From Macrostomum hystrix (taxonomy: Eukaryota > Platyhelminthes > Macrostomidae), in NCBI GenBank assembly GCA_950097015.1, contig CATNEN010000003.1, positions 12,877,001 through 12,941,000 on the forward strand: a stretch of DNA of 64,000 nucleotides, given 5' to 3'. Position numbers and translations under genes: made by a program. Under the pieces are notes generated by a model, which was not told the origin of the DNA, did no database searches, and saw only the letters and a program-made list of their open reading frames with translations. Positions 1-11,099 of this stretch are shown piece after piece. Positions within the stretch are counted from its first letter, which is position 1. Each line of letters begins with the position of its first letter.

Positions 1-1890
1 TCATCAGGCTGTACAGACACCCTCAGAGATCATCAGGCTGTACAGTCACCCTCAGAGATCATCAGGCTGTACAGACACCCTCAGAGATCATCAGGCTGTA
101 CAGTCACCCTCCCAGATCATCAGGCTGTACAGACACTCTCAGATCCTCAGGCTGTACAGACACTCTCAGAGATCATCAGGCTGTACAGACACTCTCAGAG
201 ATCCTCAGGCTGTACAGACACTCTCAGAGATCCTCAGGCTGTACAGACACTCTCAGAGATCCTCAGGCTGTACAGACACCCTCAGAGATCATCAGGCTGT
301 ACAGTCACCCTCCCAGATCATCAGGCTGTACAGACACTCTCAGATCCTCAGGCTGTACAGACACCCTCCCAGATCCTCAGGCTGTACAGACACCCTCCCA
401 GATCCTCAGGCTGTACAGACACTCTCAGAGATCATCAGGCTGTACAGACACTCTCAGAGATCATCAGGCTGTACAGACACTCTCAGAGATCATCAGGCTG
501 TACAGTCACTCTCAGAGATCATCAGGCTGTACAGACACTCTCAGAGATCATCAGGCTGTACAGACACTCTCAGAGATCATCAGGCTGTACAGTCACCCTC
601 AGAGATCATCAGGCTGTACAGACACCCTCAGAGATCATCAGGCTGTACAGTCACCCTCCCAGATCATCAGGCTGTACAGACACTCTCAGATCCTCAGGCT
701 GTACAGACACTCTCAGAGATCATCAGGCTGTACAGACACTCTCAGAGATCCTCAGGCTGTACAGACACTCTCAGAGATCCTCAGGCTGTACAGACACTCT
801 CAGAGATCCTCAGGCTGTACAGACACTCTCAGATCATCAGGCTGTACAGTCACCCTCCCAGATCATCAGGCTGTACAGACACTCTCAGATCCTCAGGCTG
901 TACAGACACCCTCCCAGATCCTCAGGCTGTACAGACACCCTCCCAGATCCTCAGGCTGTACAGACACTCTCAGAGATCATCAGGCTGTACAGACACTCTC
1001 AGAGATCATCAGGCTGTACAGACACTCTCAGAGATCATCAGGCTGTACAGTCACTCTCAGAGATCATCAGGCTGTACAGACACTCTCAGAGATCATCAGG
1101 CTGTACAGACACTCTCAGAGATCATCAGGCTGTACAGACACTGTCAGAGATCATCAGGCTGTACAGACACTCTCAGATATCATCAGGCTGTACAGACACT
1201 CTCAGAGATCATCAGGCTGTACAGACACTCTCAGATATCATCAGGCTGTACAGACACTCTCAGAGATCATCAGGCTGTACAGACACTCTCAGAGATCATC
1301 AGGCTGTACAGACACTCTCAGAGATCATCAGGCTGTACAGACACTCTCAGAGATCATCAGGCTGTACAGACACTCTCAGAGATCATCAGGCTGTACAGAC
1401 ACCCTCCCAGATCCTCAGGCTGTACAGACACCCTCCCAGATCCTCAGGCTGTACAGACACTCTCAGAGATCATCAGGCTGTACAGACACTCTCAGAGATC
1501 ATCAGGCTGTACAGACACTCTCAGAGATCATCAGGCTGTACAGTCACTCTCAGAGATCATCAGGCTGTACAGACACTCTCAGAGATCATCAGGCTGTACA
1601 GACACTCTCAGAGATCATCAGGCTGTACAGACACTGTCAGAGATCATCAGGCTGTACAGACACTCTCAGATATCATCAGGCTGTACAGACACTCTCAGAG
1701 ATCATCAGGCTGTACAGACACTCTCAGATATCATCAGGCTGTACAGACACTCTCAGAGATCATCAGGCTGTACAGACACTCTCAGAGATCATCAGGCTGT
1801 ACAGACACTCTCAGAGATCATCAGGCTGTACAGACACTCTCAGAGATCATCAGGCTGTACAGACACTCTCAGATCCTCAGAGACTCTCGC
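1..1890. repeat. 29-bp satellite array (start cut by window)
   Basis: About 65 tandem copies of a 29-bp unit with core ATCAGGCTGTACAGACACTC. Variants differ at AGAGATC, CCCAGATC, ATCATC, ATCCTC and CAGTCAC. Blocks of variants recur in the same order (about 300-600, 840-1090 and 1380-1570), so the array has also grown by duplicating multi-unit blocks. The same unit recurs inverted at 5925-6415. No gene is visible inside. Confidence 0.97.
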
Positions 1891-3240
1891 GGATCTTAAA
1901 ACTCTTGCCTTTCAGAAGGAAGGAAATATTTAAATGTTTAAATAATATTTACTATGCATAACTATTCCGCGTCGTAGGTGATAAGGATTTATGAAGCAAG
2001 ACTGAAAACTTTACTCGGGTCCCACGCTTTGAAATAAATTGATTAGTCTATTAATATGTAAATTCCTAGATTGTGCATTTATATTGCGCATTGCTTACAT
2101 ACAATTGTATATTTTATATACCCAGAATACATTAGAGTTGCCTATTCTTATATTAATACTGTAAATACTAGGCTTGTTGGAACCTTAGAATTTACATGCG
2201 CTTAGCAATCCGATAAACATATATTTGGAATCCATGGAACAGAAATAGTATATAGTATGTGGTCTTTGGAAGCCAAATTGGAAGCCGAATGCTAAGAGTA
2301 AGATCTCTATATTCAGGAGCTAAAAATGTTCCGTCTCAGGGAGTGTCGGAGTCGGAGACACTGAAGTGCGTCATTGATGCTGATGAATCTCGAAATTTTT
2401 CAACTCTTAAAACACGTGGCAGCAAATTAACTTCGAGGTCAGTTAGTAAGGGAATCTTAATAATCAAATAATTTTAAGTGTTAAGCGCGGCAAATTGTAT
2501 GAAGAAGTTAAATAACAAGGCACTGGCACCAGTAAAAATAGTCTAGGGTCCTTAACTCTTCTAAGTCCTAACAGAATAGAGCAGATATTCCAGCCCCGGA
2601 ACCGCATTTGCGTTCGCCATGAGTGTACACTCGCCGGAAAGGGGGTTAGAAAAGTCCATGTACATACCTCGACCCGGGGATGGCTGGTTGGCAATTAGAA
2701 GTACAGCGCGCGCAAAGAGAGATGAGAGAGGTTTGAAATGTACATTCACCATAGATATATTTTAACTTGTCTAGGGCTAGAAAAAGAACTGGAACGACAG
2801 ACCTAGAGGAGTAGGAAGTTAGGCTGGCTGTTTAGCTGTGTTGCGTAGCTCGTAGCAAAGTATTGCTGCATAAAAAACTGGCTATTCGCTTTATATATTG
2901 CGCAGGCCTCCAATTGCGATTTAATATTTTGTTAATTCCGATTGCGCACACCCACAGAATGCTGTCGTTTGCAATCCGATTTATTACTGGCCATTGCAGG
3001 TAATACGCAGTAGAACTTTCAAGTCGTTTCCAGGGTAAGTTTTATCGTTTCATATTAAATTAATTATAAATTATCTGATATAACACCAACAAAACAGGTT
3101 AGCAATAGGACTATTTTAGATTGATCATGAACATGACATTTGGAATTAAAATTGGACGACGTTAGCAACCCGTTAGCAAGGTTTTTTCGACAATTTCTTT
3201 AACCGAAACACGTGTTGGACTAACCTGTCAGTTTGGGAAA
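1891..3240. other. AT-rich non-coding stretch
   Basis: Mostly AT-rich sequence with no convincing exon. A short stretch at about 2615-2680 has the words GTGTACACTC and ATGTACA seen in the window's SINE family and may be an old fragment. The 70-residue open frame at 2259-2471 has no recognisable motif or splice context. Confidence 0.5.
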
Positions 3241-3244
3241 TAAA

Positions 3245-3755
3245 GTAACAACCCGTTTGACACTCTGTTACACAGATTGACAACCTGTTAGACAGATTGA
3301 AAACCTGTTAGACAGATTGACAACCTGTTAGACAGATTGAAAACCTGTTAGACAGATTGACACTCTGTTAGACAGATTGACAACCTGTTAGACAGATTGA
3401 AAACCTGTTAGACAGATTGACAACCTTTTAGACAGATTGAAAACCTGTTAGACAGATTGACACTCTGTTAGACAGATTGACAACCTGTTAGACAGATTGA
3501 AACTCTGTTAGACAGATTAACAACCTGTTAGACAGATTGAAAACCTGTTAGACAGATTGACAACCTTTTAGACAGATTGACAACCTGTTAGACAGATTGA
3601 CAACCTGTTAGACAGATTGACAACCTGTTAGACAGATTGACAACCTTTTAGACAGATTGACACTCTGTTAGACAGATTGACAACCTGTTAGACAGATTGA
3701 AAACCTGTTAGACAGATTGACAACCTTTTAGACAGATTGAAAACCTGTTAGACAA
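3245..3755. repeat. 20-bp minisatellite upstream of the GT31-like gene
   Basis: About 25 copies of a 20-bp unit with core GACAGATTGACAACCTGTTA. The array ends about 55 bp before a splice acceptor (TTTTGCAG, ending at 3811) that begins the exon carrying the start codon of the next gene. It is therefore probably in that gene's 5' intron. Confidence 0.95.
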
Positions 3756-3835
3756 GCCGACAGACTTTGTATTTTAGACAAATAGACATGTTGTACATTT
3801 TAATTTTGCAGACTCGCCTAGCCTTACTCGAAAGC

Positions 3836-5371
3836 ATGCCACCTAGCCGCAAGAACTTGCTACTTGGCATTGTACTTTTAGCCGCTATTGGCCTGTTTTA
3901 TCCTTTACTGCACAGCCTTAGAGGTGACAAGCAGTCCACTGTGCTAGATCAGGCAGCAATTGACGAAATTGTCGCCCAGCGTCAGCGAAATCTTGAACGA
4001 TCGCTGCGCCTGGAGTCCTGGGGCGAGTGCTTCCAATTGGCTCCGAATCTCATAGTGGCTGTGGCTTCCAACCAATCAGATCGCGCCGGTCGCAACAGAT
4101 TGCGTCAGTTGTGGCGCAAGAAATGGCACCTATCCGGCAGTGCGGCGCAGTTAATATTCTTTGTGCGCTTCTCGGCAGCAGCAAGCAGGTCCAGCATAGT
4201 TGACGAGTTTCATAGCCAGCAGGATCTTATACTCAACGCTGGTCTACAATGGCAATCGGATGTGGCAATGCTGAGAAGCGCAGCTAATTGGTTTCTCCAT
4301 CAGTGTTCGAGGACTCCCTATCTGTTGTTTGTGTCTGCTGATTCAATGAGTGGAAATTCTAGTCCACTTGATGTCCGCCTAGTCTCATTGCACACCGCTG
4401 GAGATGGGGTGGCTGCGGCTGACATTAGTGCCAATGGAGAGAAAGGTGAGGATTGGGAATCGATCTTTAGAAACGTGACCTAGGGATTTAGTAAATTAAA
4501 AAACTTGACCTGAGGATTTGGGATCTTTAGAAACTTGGTCTGAGTATTTGGGATCATTAGAAACCTGACCTGAGGATTTGGAATCTTTAGAAACTTTGCC
4601 TGAGGATTTGGAATCTTTAGAAACTTTGCCTGAGCATTTGGGATCTTAAGAAACTTGACCTGAGGATTTGGGATCATTAGAAACCTGACCTGAGGATTTG
4701 GGATCTTTAGAAACTTGGCCTGAGGATTTGGGATCTTTAGAAACTTGACCTGAGGATTTGGGATCATTAGAAACCTGACCTGAGGATTTGGGATCTTTAG
4801 AAACTTGACTTGAGGATTTACGATCTTTAGAAACTTGGCCTGAGGATTTGGGATCTTTAGAAACTTGGCCTGAGGATTTGGGAAGTTTAGAAACTTGACC
4901 TGAGGATTTGGGAAGTTTAGAAACTTGACCTGAGGATTTGGGAAGATACGTTTAGAAACTTGACCTGTGGATTTGGGAAGATAAGTTTAGAAACTTGACC
5001 TGAGGATTTGGGAAGATAAGTTTTAAAACTTGACCTGGGGATTCGGGAAGTTCAGTTACCCAACCCGAGCATCTACATGTTAGGAAATATTCGCTAAGCT
5101 CGTTTTAAAATCGGACTGTAATCGCAAATGTCATTCTCCAGGTACCAGAAACGGATCAACAGTTTCACAGGAAATGGGCTTCAATGACACAGTCAGCTCG
5201 CCGCCCTGCCTGCTGATGTCTCGCTCGCAGGTTGAATTCCTGGTTAAGCGAGTCAGCGAAGCCGATGGCGCCTGGCCGGAGTTGCGCGGCTCGCTGCTGC
5301 CCAACTTCAACCAGTGGGTTGCAGCGGCGCAGCGACTGTTCTGCAGATCCGACAATCCAGCGGCCGAGTGA
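3836..5371 (+). CDS. GT31-like (beta-1,3-galactosyltransferase-type) protein, divergent
   Basis: Two coding exons, 3836-4445 and 5142-5371, join in phase 1 to give 279 residues. The exon opens at an acceptor ending at 3811, and ATG 3836 is the first start placed before a hydrophobic segment (about residues 8-24). This predicts a type II Golgi-anchored protein. The middle follows the GT31 pattern: an arginine-rich R..R..LW stretch, a hydrophobic strand LIFFVRF, then a QDLILNAG...W...C block like the family's D-I-x-x-D-F...W...C region. GT31 enzymes transfer galactose or N-acetylhexosamine to glycans. The family's metal-binding DxD is not present; the aligned place reads FVSADS. The protein is also shorter than typical members (about 330 residues). 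It may be an inactive or very divergent relative, or the family call may be wrong. The single intron is filled by a 30-bp array. Confidence 0.5.
4455..5045. repeat. 30-bp minisatellite in the GT31-like intron
   Basis: About 19 copies of a 30-bp unit with core GATTTGGGATCTTTAGAAAC. The array starts within the first bases of the intron (donor at 4446) and runs to about 95 bp before the acceptor at 5141. Later units acquire short insertions (GATAAG). It produces a 95-residue minus-strand open frame that is not a gene. Confidence 0.95.
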
Positions 5372-5924
5372 AGCAACCGTGCCATGTGATGCGCTTTTTT
5401 TAATCAGTTGCAAATTTGCTGCTAGCTCGTAATTCTTAACATCAGCTTAGTCTGCTACTTACCCCTTAGTTCTGGTTCTCCCCCTTTACTCTTCCCCTAT
5501 CGATCTGTTTCTCCCCTTTTAGTCTGAATCTACCTTCTCCCCCTATAGTCTGTTTCTTCCCCTTGTTCTGTTTCTACCGCACTCTTATGCTTGTGCTCTC
5601 TAAATAATTCATCTGCCTTCTAACTTCCTCAGTATTGTAGTGAAGTATATAAATAGACATTTTCATTCCCTTCTTTGGTCTATTTGACTAATACTCGTAA
5701 ATTGCACTGAATGTTCGTAGGCCAGTACTGTTTTCTTAACTGCTCAATTTGCTAATTGTTAGTTCATTCTTGTTTCTGTAAGCATGTCTGTAAACACAGA
5801 ATTTTATAATATATAACAAAATGTCCGTCAGACTCAAGTCAATTTTGTCAGCTAATTCGAAAATAATTATGCAAAACACGTCTTACCAAATCTCTTTCCT
5901 TTTTATTTATTGTACTATATCTGG
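5372..5924. other. 3' flank of the GT31-like gene
   Basis: Pyrimidine-rich then AT-rich sequence, with several CCCC(T)-type degenerate repeats at about 5460-5560. No further exon is visible. An ATATAACAAAATG stretch lies near 5811, but the following frame runs straight into the satellite. Confidence 0.4.
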
Positions 5925-6415
5925 GAGGGTTTTTGTACATCCTGATGATCTGGGAGGGTGTCTGTGCAGTCTGAGGATCTGTGAGGGTGTCTGTACATCC
6001 TGATGATCTGGGAGGGTGTCTGTGCAGTCTGAGGATCTGTGAGGGTGTCTGTACAGCCTGATGATCTGGGAGGGTGTCTGTGCAGCCTGAGGATCTGTGA
6101 GGGTGTCTGTACATCCTGATGATCTGGGAGGGTGTCTGTGCAGTCTGAGGATCTGGGAGGGTGTCTGTACAGCCTGAGGATCTGGGAGGGTGTCTGTACA
6201 GCCTGAGGATCTGGGAGGGTGCCTGTACAGCCTGAGGATCTGGGAGGGTGTCTGTACAGCCTGAGGATCTGGGAGGGTGTCTGTACAGCCTGAGGATCTG
6301 GGAGGGTGCCTGTACAGCCTGAGGATCTGGGAGGGTGCCTGTACAGCCTGAGGATCTGGGAGGGTGACTGTACAGCCTGAGGATCTGGGAGGGTGTCTTT
6401 ACATCTGAGTATCAG
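5925..6415. repeat. 29-bp satellite, inverted relative to 1-1890
   Basis: About 17 copies of a 29-bp unit whose reverse complement contains AGGCTGTACAGACACCCTCC, the unit of the array at 1-1890. The two arrays point at each other across the GT31-like gene. Variant choice here is mainly the CCCAGATC form. Confidence 0.95.
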
Positions 6416-6716
6416 GGAGGTTTTTCGTACATTATAGGGATCTAGAGTCGTTGGTAGTATGAAAATTTTAGATTACTGGGTAGATTTTATACTAGACTGG
6501 TTTTAGGTTCTAAAAATGTGTCGTATACCTCGATGAAAGTGCACGTTTTCTGTGTGTAGAAAAAAGCCGAGTCCTGTTGTAACGCTTGTAAGAATTTTGA
6601 AAGCCAAAAAGTCCTTAACCAAATTTCTCAGAGAGTTATGTAGTTGAGATGAATTTGAAATTGCAAAGAATAACTGAAGTAATTTAGAGTACTTGAGCAC
6701 TGTATCTCTACATTTT
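6416..6716. other. short spacer 3' of CNNM gene
   Basis: About 300 bp of unique sequence between the inverted satellite and the CNNM stop codon. It presumably contains the CNNM 3' untranslated region (minus strand). No exon or clear repeat is seen. Confidence 0.4.
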
Positions 6717-9700
6717 TCAACCAGTGATGCGTCCGATTAGTTCACTCTGAGCAAAGTCGGCCTGATAGGCTTCATCGGCAATGACTGCGTCTTCTTGATC
6801 GCTGCCGGTGGATTCGACAGCCTCCTGGTCGGCTTCGTTGAATGTTCGACTGCGCGAGTTCGCGCTCCTGTGCTCGTCGCTACCGATGAGGTTCTGGTGA
6901 GCATCGTCCGAGTTCCGGCGCCCGTTGGCGTAGGACTGGTTGACGCAGCCAGCCAGGGTCCCCGTGCTCAGCACGCTGGCCATGCGTCTAACCAGAGCTC
7001 CGGCGCTGCCAACAGCAGCTGCCGACATCTGGCGAGTCAGGGCGCCTCTTGGACCTCGCCGCGTGCGCAGGGTGCGGCTGATCTCTTCTCGGATTTCGTC
7101 GGCCTCGTCGCGAATCGGTTCCATAAGGAGGCGCTCCAGTACATTCTCCAGAGTGATGATGCCGCGAACCAGGCCAGAGTCCGTGTTGAACACCACCGCC
7201 ATGTGGCCTGTTGGCAATGCGTTCGCAACAGGCTGGGTCATGCAATTTAAGCCCATAAGGCACTGTGAGAGTGTACACTGCCTGACGATGTGATACTCGT
7301 AGTGTGTTCTTGGAGGTCAGCGAAATGGACAGAGTTGAATCCTAGCTGGAGGCGGGTCATCTATCGTTAAATAATTGGCTGTACGCAGGCACACGCTCAC
7401 AGAGGTGTGTACATCTGCCTTAAATTTCTCATCGTCAGGCAGTGTACACCCTCGCTGCGCCTTGGATGTTGGCCTTTCAAGGCCGCGAAATTTCCCGAGA
7501 CAAGCCCCCAAGTGTTCTCTGCGTCTGCGCCCCAAATGAATGTCGGAATCGAGCTCAGGTACATTGGTGCGAGAGGCAAACGCGTTAACGCGTTAACGGT
7601 GAGTTCCGTCCTGCCGCCACACTGCCAACACCACCACGGCCCTTTCATAATAAACGTACTGTCCACACCTCTGGTGTTGTTTTGTTTCTACCAACATAAA
7701 CTAATAGTTCAGTCTTACTCACTCTTTCCCTGCTGGAAGATGTTCAGCAGGTCGTACAGTGGAGTCTGGCAGGGCACATACGGCATTTCTCTGAAGCACT
7801 TCTTGTCAGACAGAATTCTAGCGAATGGCACCTCGGACTTGGTGGAGTAGATGAGCAGCATTTTGGTCAGCAGGTGGCCGCGAATGTCGTTGCGATTCTC
7901 GCCGCGAAAAACTGGCACTCGAGAATGCGCATTGGCGATAAGCTTCAATCTGACGGCATTGTTTAGCGAGCAACAGTCGGACAGCATGAAAACCTTGTCT
8001 ATTGGGGTGCAGGCGTCTTCCGCTGGTACGCTGGACAATTCTAGGGCTCCTTTTATGATTGCCACCTCGTCGAATGTGAGCACACTGCGTTGAGCGGCTG
8101 CCACGCCGTCCTCGATGACACTTCTTGACGAGACAGTGACCGCTGGAGCTGACACAGAAGGCCGTTCTCCCCGGCTGCTCTCCACCAGGTAGTCGCCCTC
8201 GCGACGCACCCGAGGCCCGTGAAAGCCGACCAGAGCTTTGAGCTCCTCCTTTTTGAAGACTGTCTCATGATCAGCGCCGAGGAGTAGGTCCAGGAGCTTC
8301 GATAGAGGAAAAGCAATCGGAAACAGAAGACCTATAAAAATGTAGACCAGGCTAAAAATTGGTAGGTGATTGGCGGAGCGGTCAACGCGTTTGCCTCTCG
8401 CACTAAGATCCCTGAGCTCGATTCCGCGGCGAGGCGACATTCATTTGGGGCGCAGCCGCGGACAGCAAGCTTAGGGGGCCAACCTCCAAGGCACAGTGAG
8501 AGTGTACGCTGCCTGACGATGAGAAAGTCAGGGCAGATGTACACATCTATTGTGTGCGCGTGTGCCTGCGTACGGTATCTGTGTACGTGCGTGCTCAGAA
8601 GTCAGCGAAATGTGCAGAATTGCCTCCTCGCTGGCTGTTGGTCTACTGAATAATTGCTGTAAATGCTTTCCGGACATGCCGTGTATATACTGAAACTAGT
8701 ATGCTTGAGTTTTAACGATGAAAATACTCACGGAACACAATAGTAGCCTATGGCCAGACCAAACTTGGTGCATAGCGCCTGAGGTATCACTCTGAAACCA
8801 ATTGGAGACACATCGTCAAAAGAGCTCTCTTTTATAACTAGGAGTATACGATAATGACAAGAAAAAACTCACTCTCCAAAGAATAGAACAGCAGTCACTG
8901 ACACCACAATAGCAATGACTGGATCTGAAACTCGGTCCAAGAATATTGGCATTGCTTCAACGCAGGCCGCATTGCCTAGCAACAGTGTCACTAGCAACCA
9001 GTGATGCCGTTTCACAATGGGCAGCAGTCTGGTGGCGTACTTTTTTACTTTACCATCGCCGGAGTCGGCGAGAACCTTTAGGCTGAGTGGATCCAGGCTG
9101 AGCAGGCCTATTGTGAGTCCGCTCATGAGACCTGAGTGAGCATTGGTTGGTGTGTTGGTATTAGCCTCGACGTGGACTAGCACAGCCTAGATACTTTATG
9201 AATGGGAGATTGCCTGAGACCGAACAAGAACAACAATGACAATAGCAAAACTAGAGCAAGAACAACAGCAAGAACAACAAGAACACGAACAAGAACAAGA
9301 ACAGGAACAAGAACAATAACAATAACAAGAACAAGAACAACAATAGCAAAACTAGAGCAAGAACAACAGCAAGAACAACAAGAACAAGAAAAGGAACAAG
9401 AACAAGAACAATAACAAGAACACGAACAAGAACAAGAACAGGAGGAACAAGAGCAGGAACAAGAACAATAGCAAGAACAGGAGCAAGAACAGGAACAAGA
9501 ACAAGTACAAGAACAGGAGGAACAAGAGCAGGAACAAGAACAGGAGCAAGAACAGGAACAGGAACAAGAACAAGAACAGAAACAATAACAAGAACAAGAA
9601 CAAGAACAATAGTAATAACAAGAACAGAAACAAGAATATGTAAAAATACTCGTAATCACATAGTCTAGTGTTCGTGTTACTGATGATGCGTTCACTCAGT

Positions 9701-11074
9701 GTATCAGTATAGGAGACACAATTTAGTATTTATTCCAAAGACAGTGTCTGTAGTTACAGATAATTGTGGAGGAACTGTAGCATTTCCTCTTAATATAGCT
9801 AGCTATTCGTCTGGTCTAGCTCTGATCACACTAAAATGATTCCTTTCAAACTCTAATTTAGCTACGAGTACAACCTTACATATAATCAAAAGTTTTTTTT
9901 CATTTATTTCGAGTGTATTTAGCTCAAATTAGAGCCGAAGCAAACAATATAAGCCGCAAATTGAGGTCACTTAAAACTGAAAGAAATGTTTAATAATTTA
10001 AGCATTAAAATAACCATGGACTGAACCTAGATAAAGATTGAACTGTCACATGCTGTTTTGGGCTCACTGCAGATTAGGCCCAGCGTACTTCATTCACTTC
10101 TACGAGTAGGTACATTTAGATATAGGGAAAGCATTTTATTAGGAGTGAACGTTGATTCAGTCGCGAAGAAAAAATGTTTTATCGAGTAATTAGCTAGTTT
10201 TTTTATTCCAATAAATTAAGGAATCATTGTTGAAAACAGTTTGATTGCAGAAAAAAATGCGAAAATTGCAAAAAAAAGTTTGGGAATACAACTAGACCAT
10301 AGACAATTGCAGGGTGGCAAGTTTGAGGGATACAACTAGACCATAGACAATTGCACGGGCCAAGTTTGGGGATACAACTAGACCATAGACAATTGCACGG
10401 GCCAAGTTTGAGGGATACAACTAGACCATAGAAAATTGCACGGGCCAAGTTTGGGGGATACAACTAGACCATAGACAATTGCACGGGGCAAGTTTGAGGG
10501 ATACAACTAGACCATAGACAATTTCACGGGGCAAGTTTGAGGGATACAACTAGACCATAGACAATTGCACGGGACAAGTTTGGGGGATACAACTAGACCA
10601 TAGAAAATTGCACGGGCCAAGTTTGAGGGATACAACTAGACCATAGACAATTGCACGGGACAAGTTTGAGGGATACAACTAGACCATAGAAAATTGCACG
10701 GGGCAAGTTTGAGGGATACAACTAGACCATAGACAATTTCACGGGGCAAGTTTGAGGGATACAACTAGACCATAGAAAATTGCACGGGCCAAGTTTGAGG
10801 GATACAACTAGACCATAGACAATTGCACGGGACAAGTTTGAGGGATACAACTAGACCATAGACAATTTCACGGGGCAAGTTTGCTCTCCTCACTATGAGT
10901 AAATATGATTGGCTGAAGCTTTATGAACTTTAATTAAAACACTCACCTGCTCCAATTACTAATGCAGTGTAGATAGCCAAGTAGATCCAGAACCACGTAT
11001 CCTCCGGTGTCAGCATGTGATCAGCCTCGTGATATTCTGTGCCATTGCACCATAGCTCGTTTGGCCCAGTTAGG
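6717..11074 (-). CDS. CNNM/ancient conserved domain metal transporter (DUF21 + CBS pair)
   Basis: Minus-strand exons, 5' to 3': 11074-10947, 9131-8873, 8791-8732, 8351-7723, 7207-6717. All joins keep phase and have GT donors and AG acceptors. They give about 522 codons, with the N-terminus incomplete. CNNM proteins are membrane Mg2+ transport or homeostasis factors. The DUF21 core is clear: a first membrane segment, then GLMSGLTIGLLSLDP, LLLGNAA, the junction FGE-VIPQALCTKFGLA and PLSKLLDLLLG. The CBS pair follows (FEVAI-type strand, TPIDKVFML, SRVPVFRGENRNDI, then SHMAVVFNTDSG). The tail after CBS2 is about 150 residues, Ser/Asp/Gln-rich, with no visible cyclic-nucleotide-binding-like domain of the vertebrate type. 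Introns carry SINEs (8363-8655 and 7245-7605), a GAACAA microsatellite and a 43-bp array. Upstream ectodomain exons were not found. Confidence 0.9.
7245..7605. repeat. two SINE-1 fragments in inverted orientation, in the last CNNM intron
   Basis: 7245-7375 matches the 3' half of the SINE-1 family in plus orientation (GTGAGAGTGTACACTGCCTG, later GTCAGCGAAATGGACAGA). 7379-7605 matches a SINE-1 in minus orientation, ending in the tRNA-like head (GGTGCGAGAGGCAAACGCGT). Both sit in the intron 7208-7722. Confidence 0.8.
8363..8655 (+). repeat. SINE-1 copy, tRNA-derived
   Basis: It begins with a tRNA-like head (TTGGCGGAGCGGTCAACGCG, then GAGCTCGATTCCGCGG resembling a B box) and continues with the shared body (ATTCATTTGGGGCGCAGCCG, GTGTACGCTGCCTGACGATG, AGTCAGCGAAATGTGCAG). 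It fills most of the CNNM intron 8352-8731. An internal deletion removes about 40 bp relative to other copies. Confidence 0.85.
9225..9640. repeat. GAACAA-type microsatellite in a CNNM intron
   Basis: Imperfect (GAACAA)n with interspersed AGCAAG and AGGAG variants. It produces a low-complexity 172-residue minus-strand frame rich in Cys and Ser and similar Leu/Phe frames. These are not coding; the array lies inside the intron 9132-10946. Confidence 0.95.
9641..10269. other. AT-rich intron sequence
   Basis: Part of the CNNM intron 9132-10946 between the two arrays. AT-rich, with no exon or repeat that I can identify. Confidence 0.5.
10270..10880. repeat. 43-bp minisatellite in a CNNM intron
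   Basis: About 14 copies of a 43-bp unit containing GACCATAGACAATTGCACGG and AAGTTTGAGGGATACAACTA. Variants alternate ATTGC with ATTTC and GGGCC with GGGAC. It lies just upstream (plus sense) of the exon ending at 10947. Confidence 0.95.
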
Positions 11075-11099
11075 CTACAATTTAAATAGGCGCTCATAC

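Noticed and set aside
1-1890. CRISPR-like array with regular short repeats
   Set aside because: Units are contiguous with no unique spacers, and the genome is eukaryotic; the same holds for all other arrays.
7397-7666. Short frames in 7245-7666, 15892-16116, 18777-18995, 20101-20298 and 56892-57164 with a shared word near 'HCLTMRKSGQMYT'
   Set aside because: The shared peptide is simply the SINE-1 sequence read through; the copies differ in length and have stops and frameshifts.
9177-9695. Cysteine- and serine-rich 172-residue frame resembling a metallothionein-like or keratin-associated protein
   Set aside because: It is the GAACAA microsatellite in a CNNM intron read on the minus strand.
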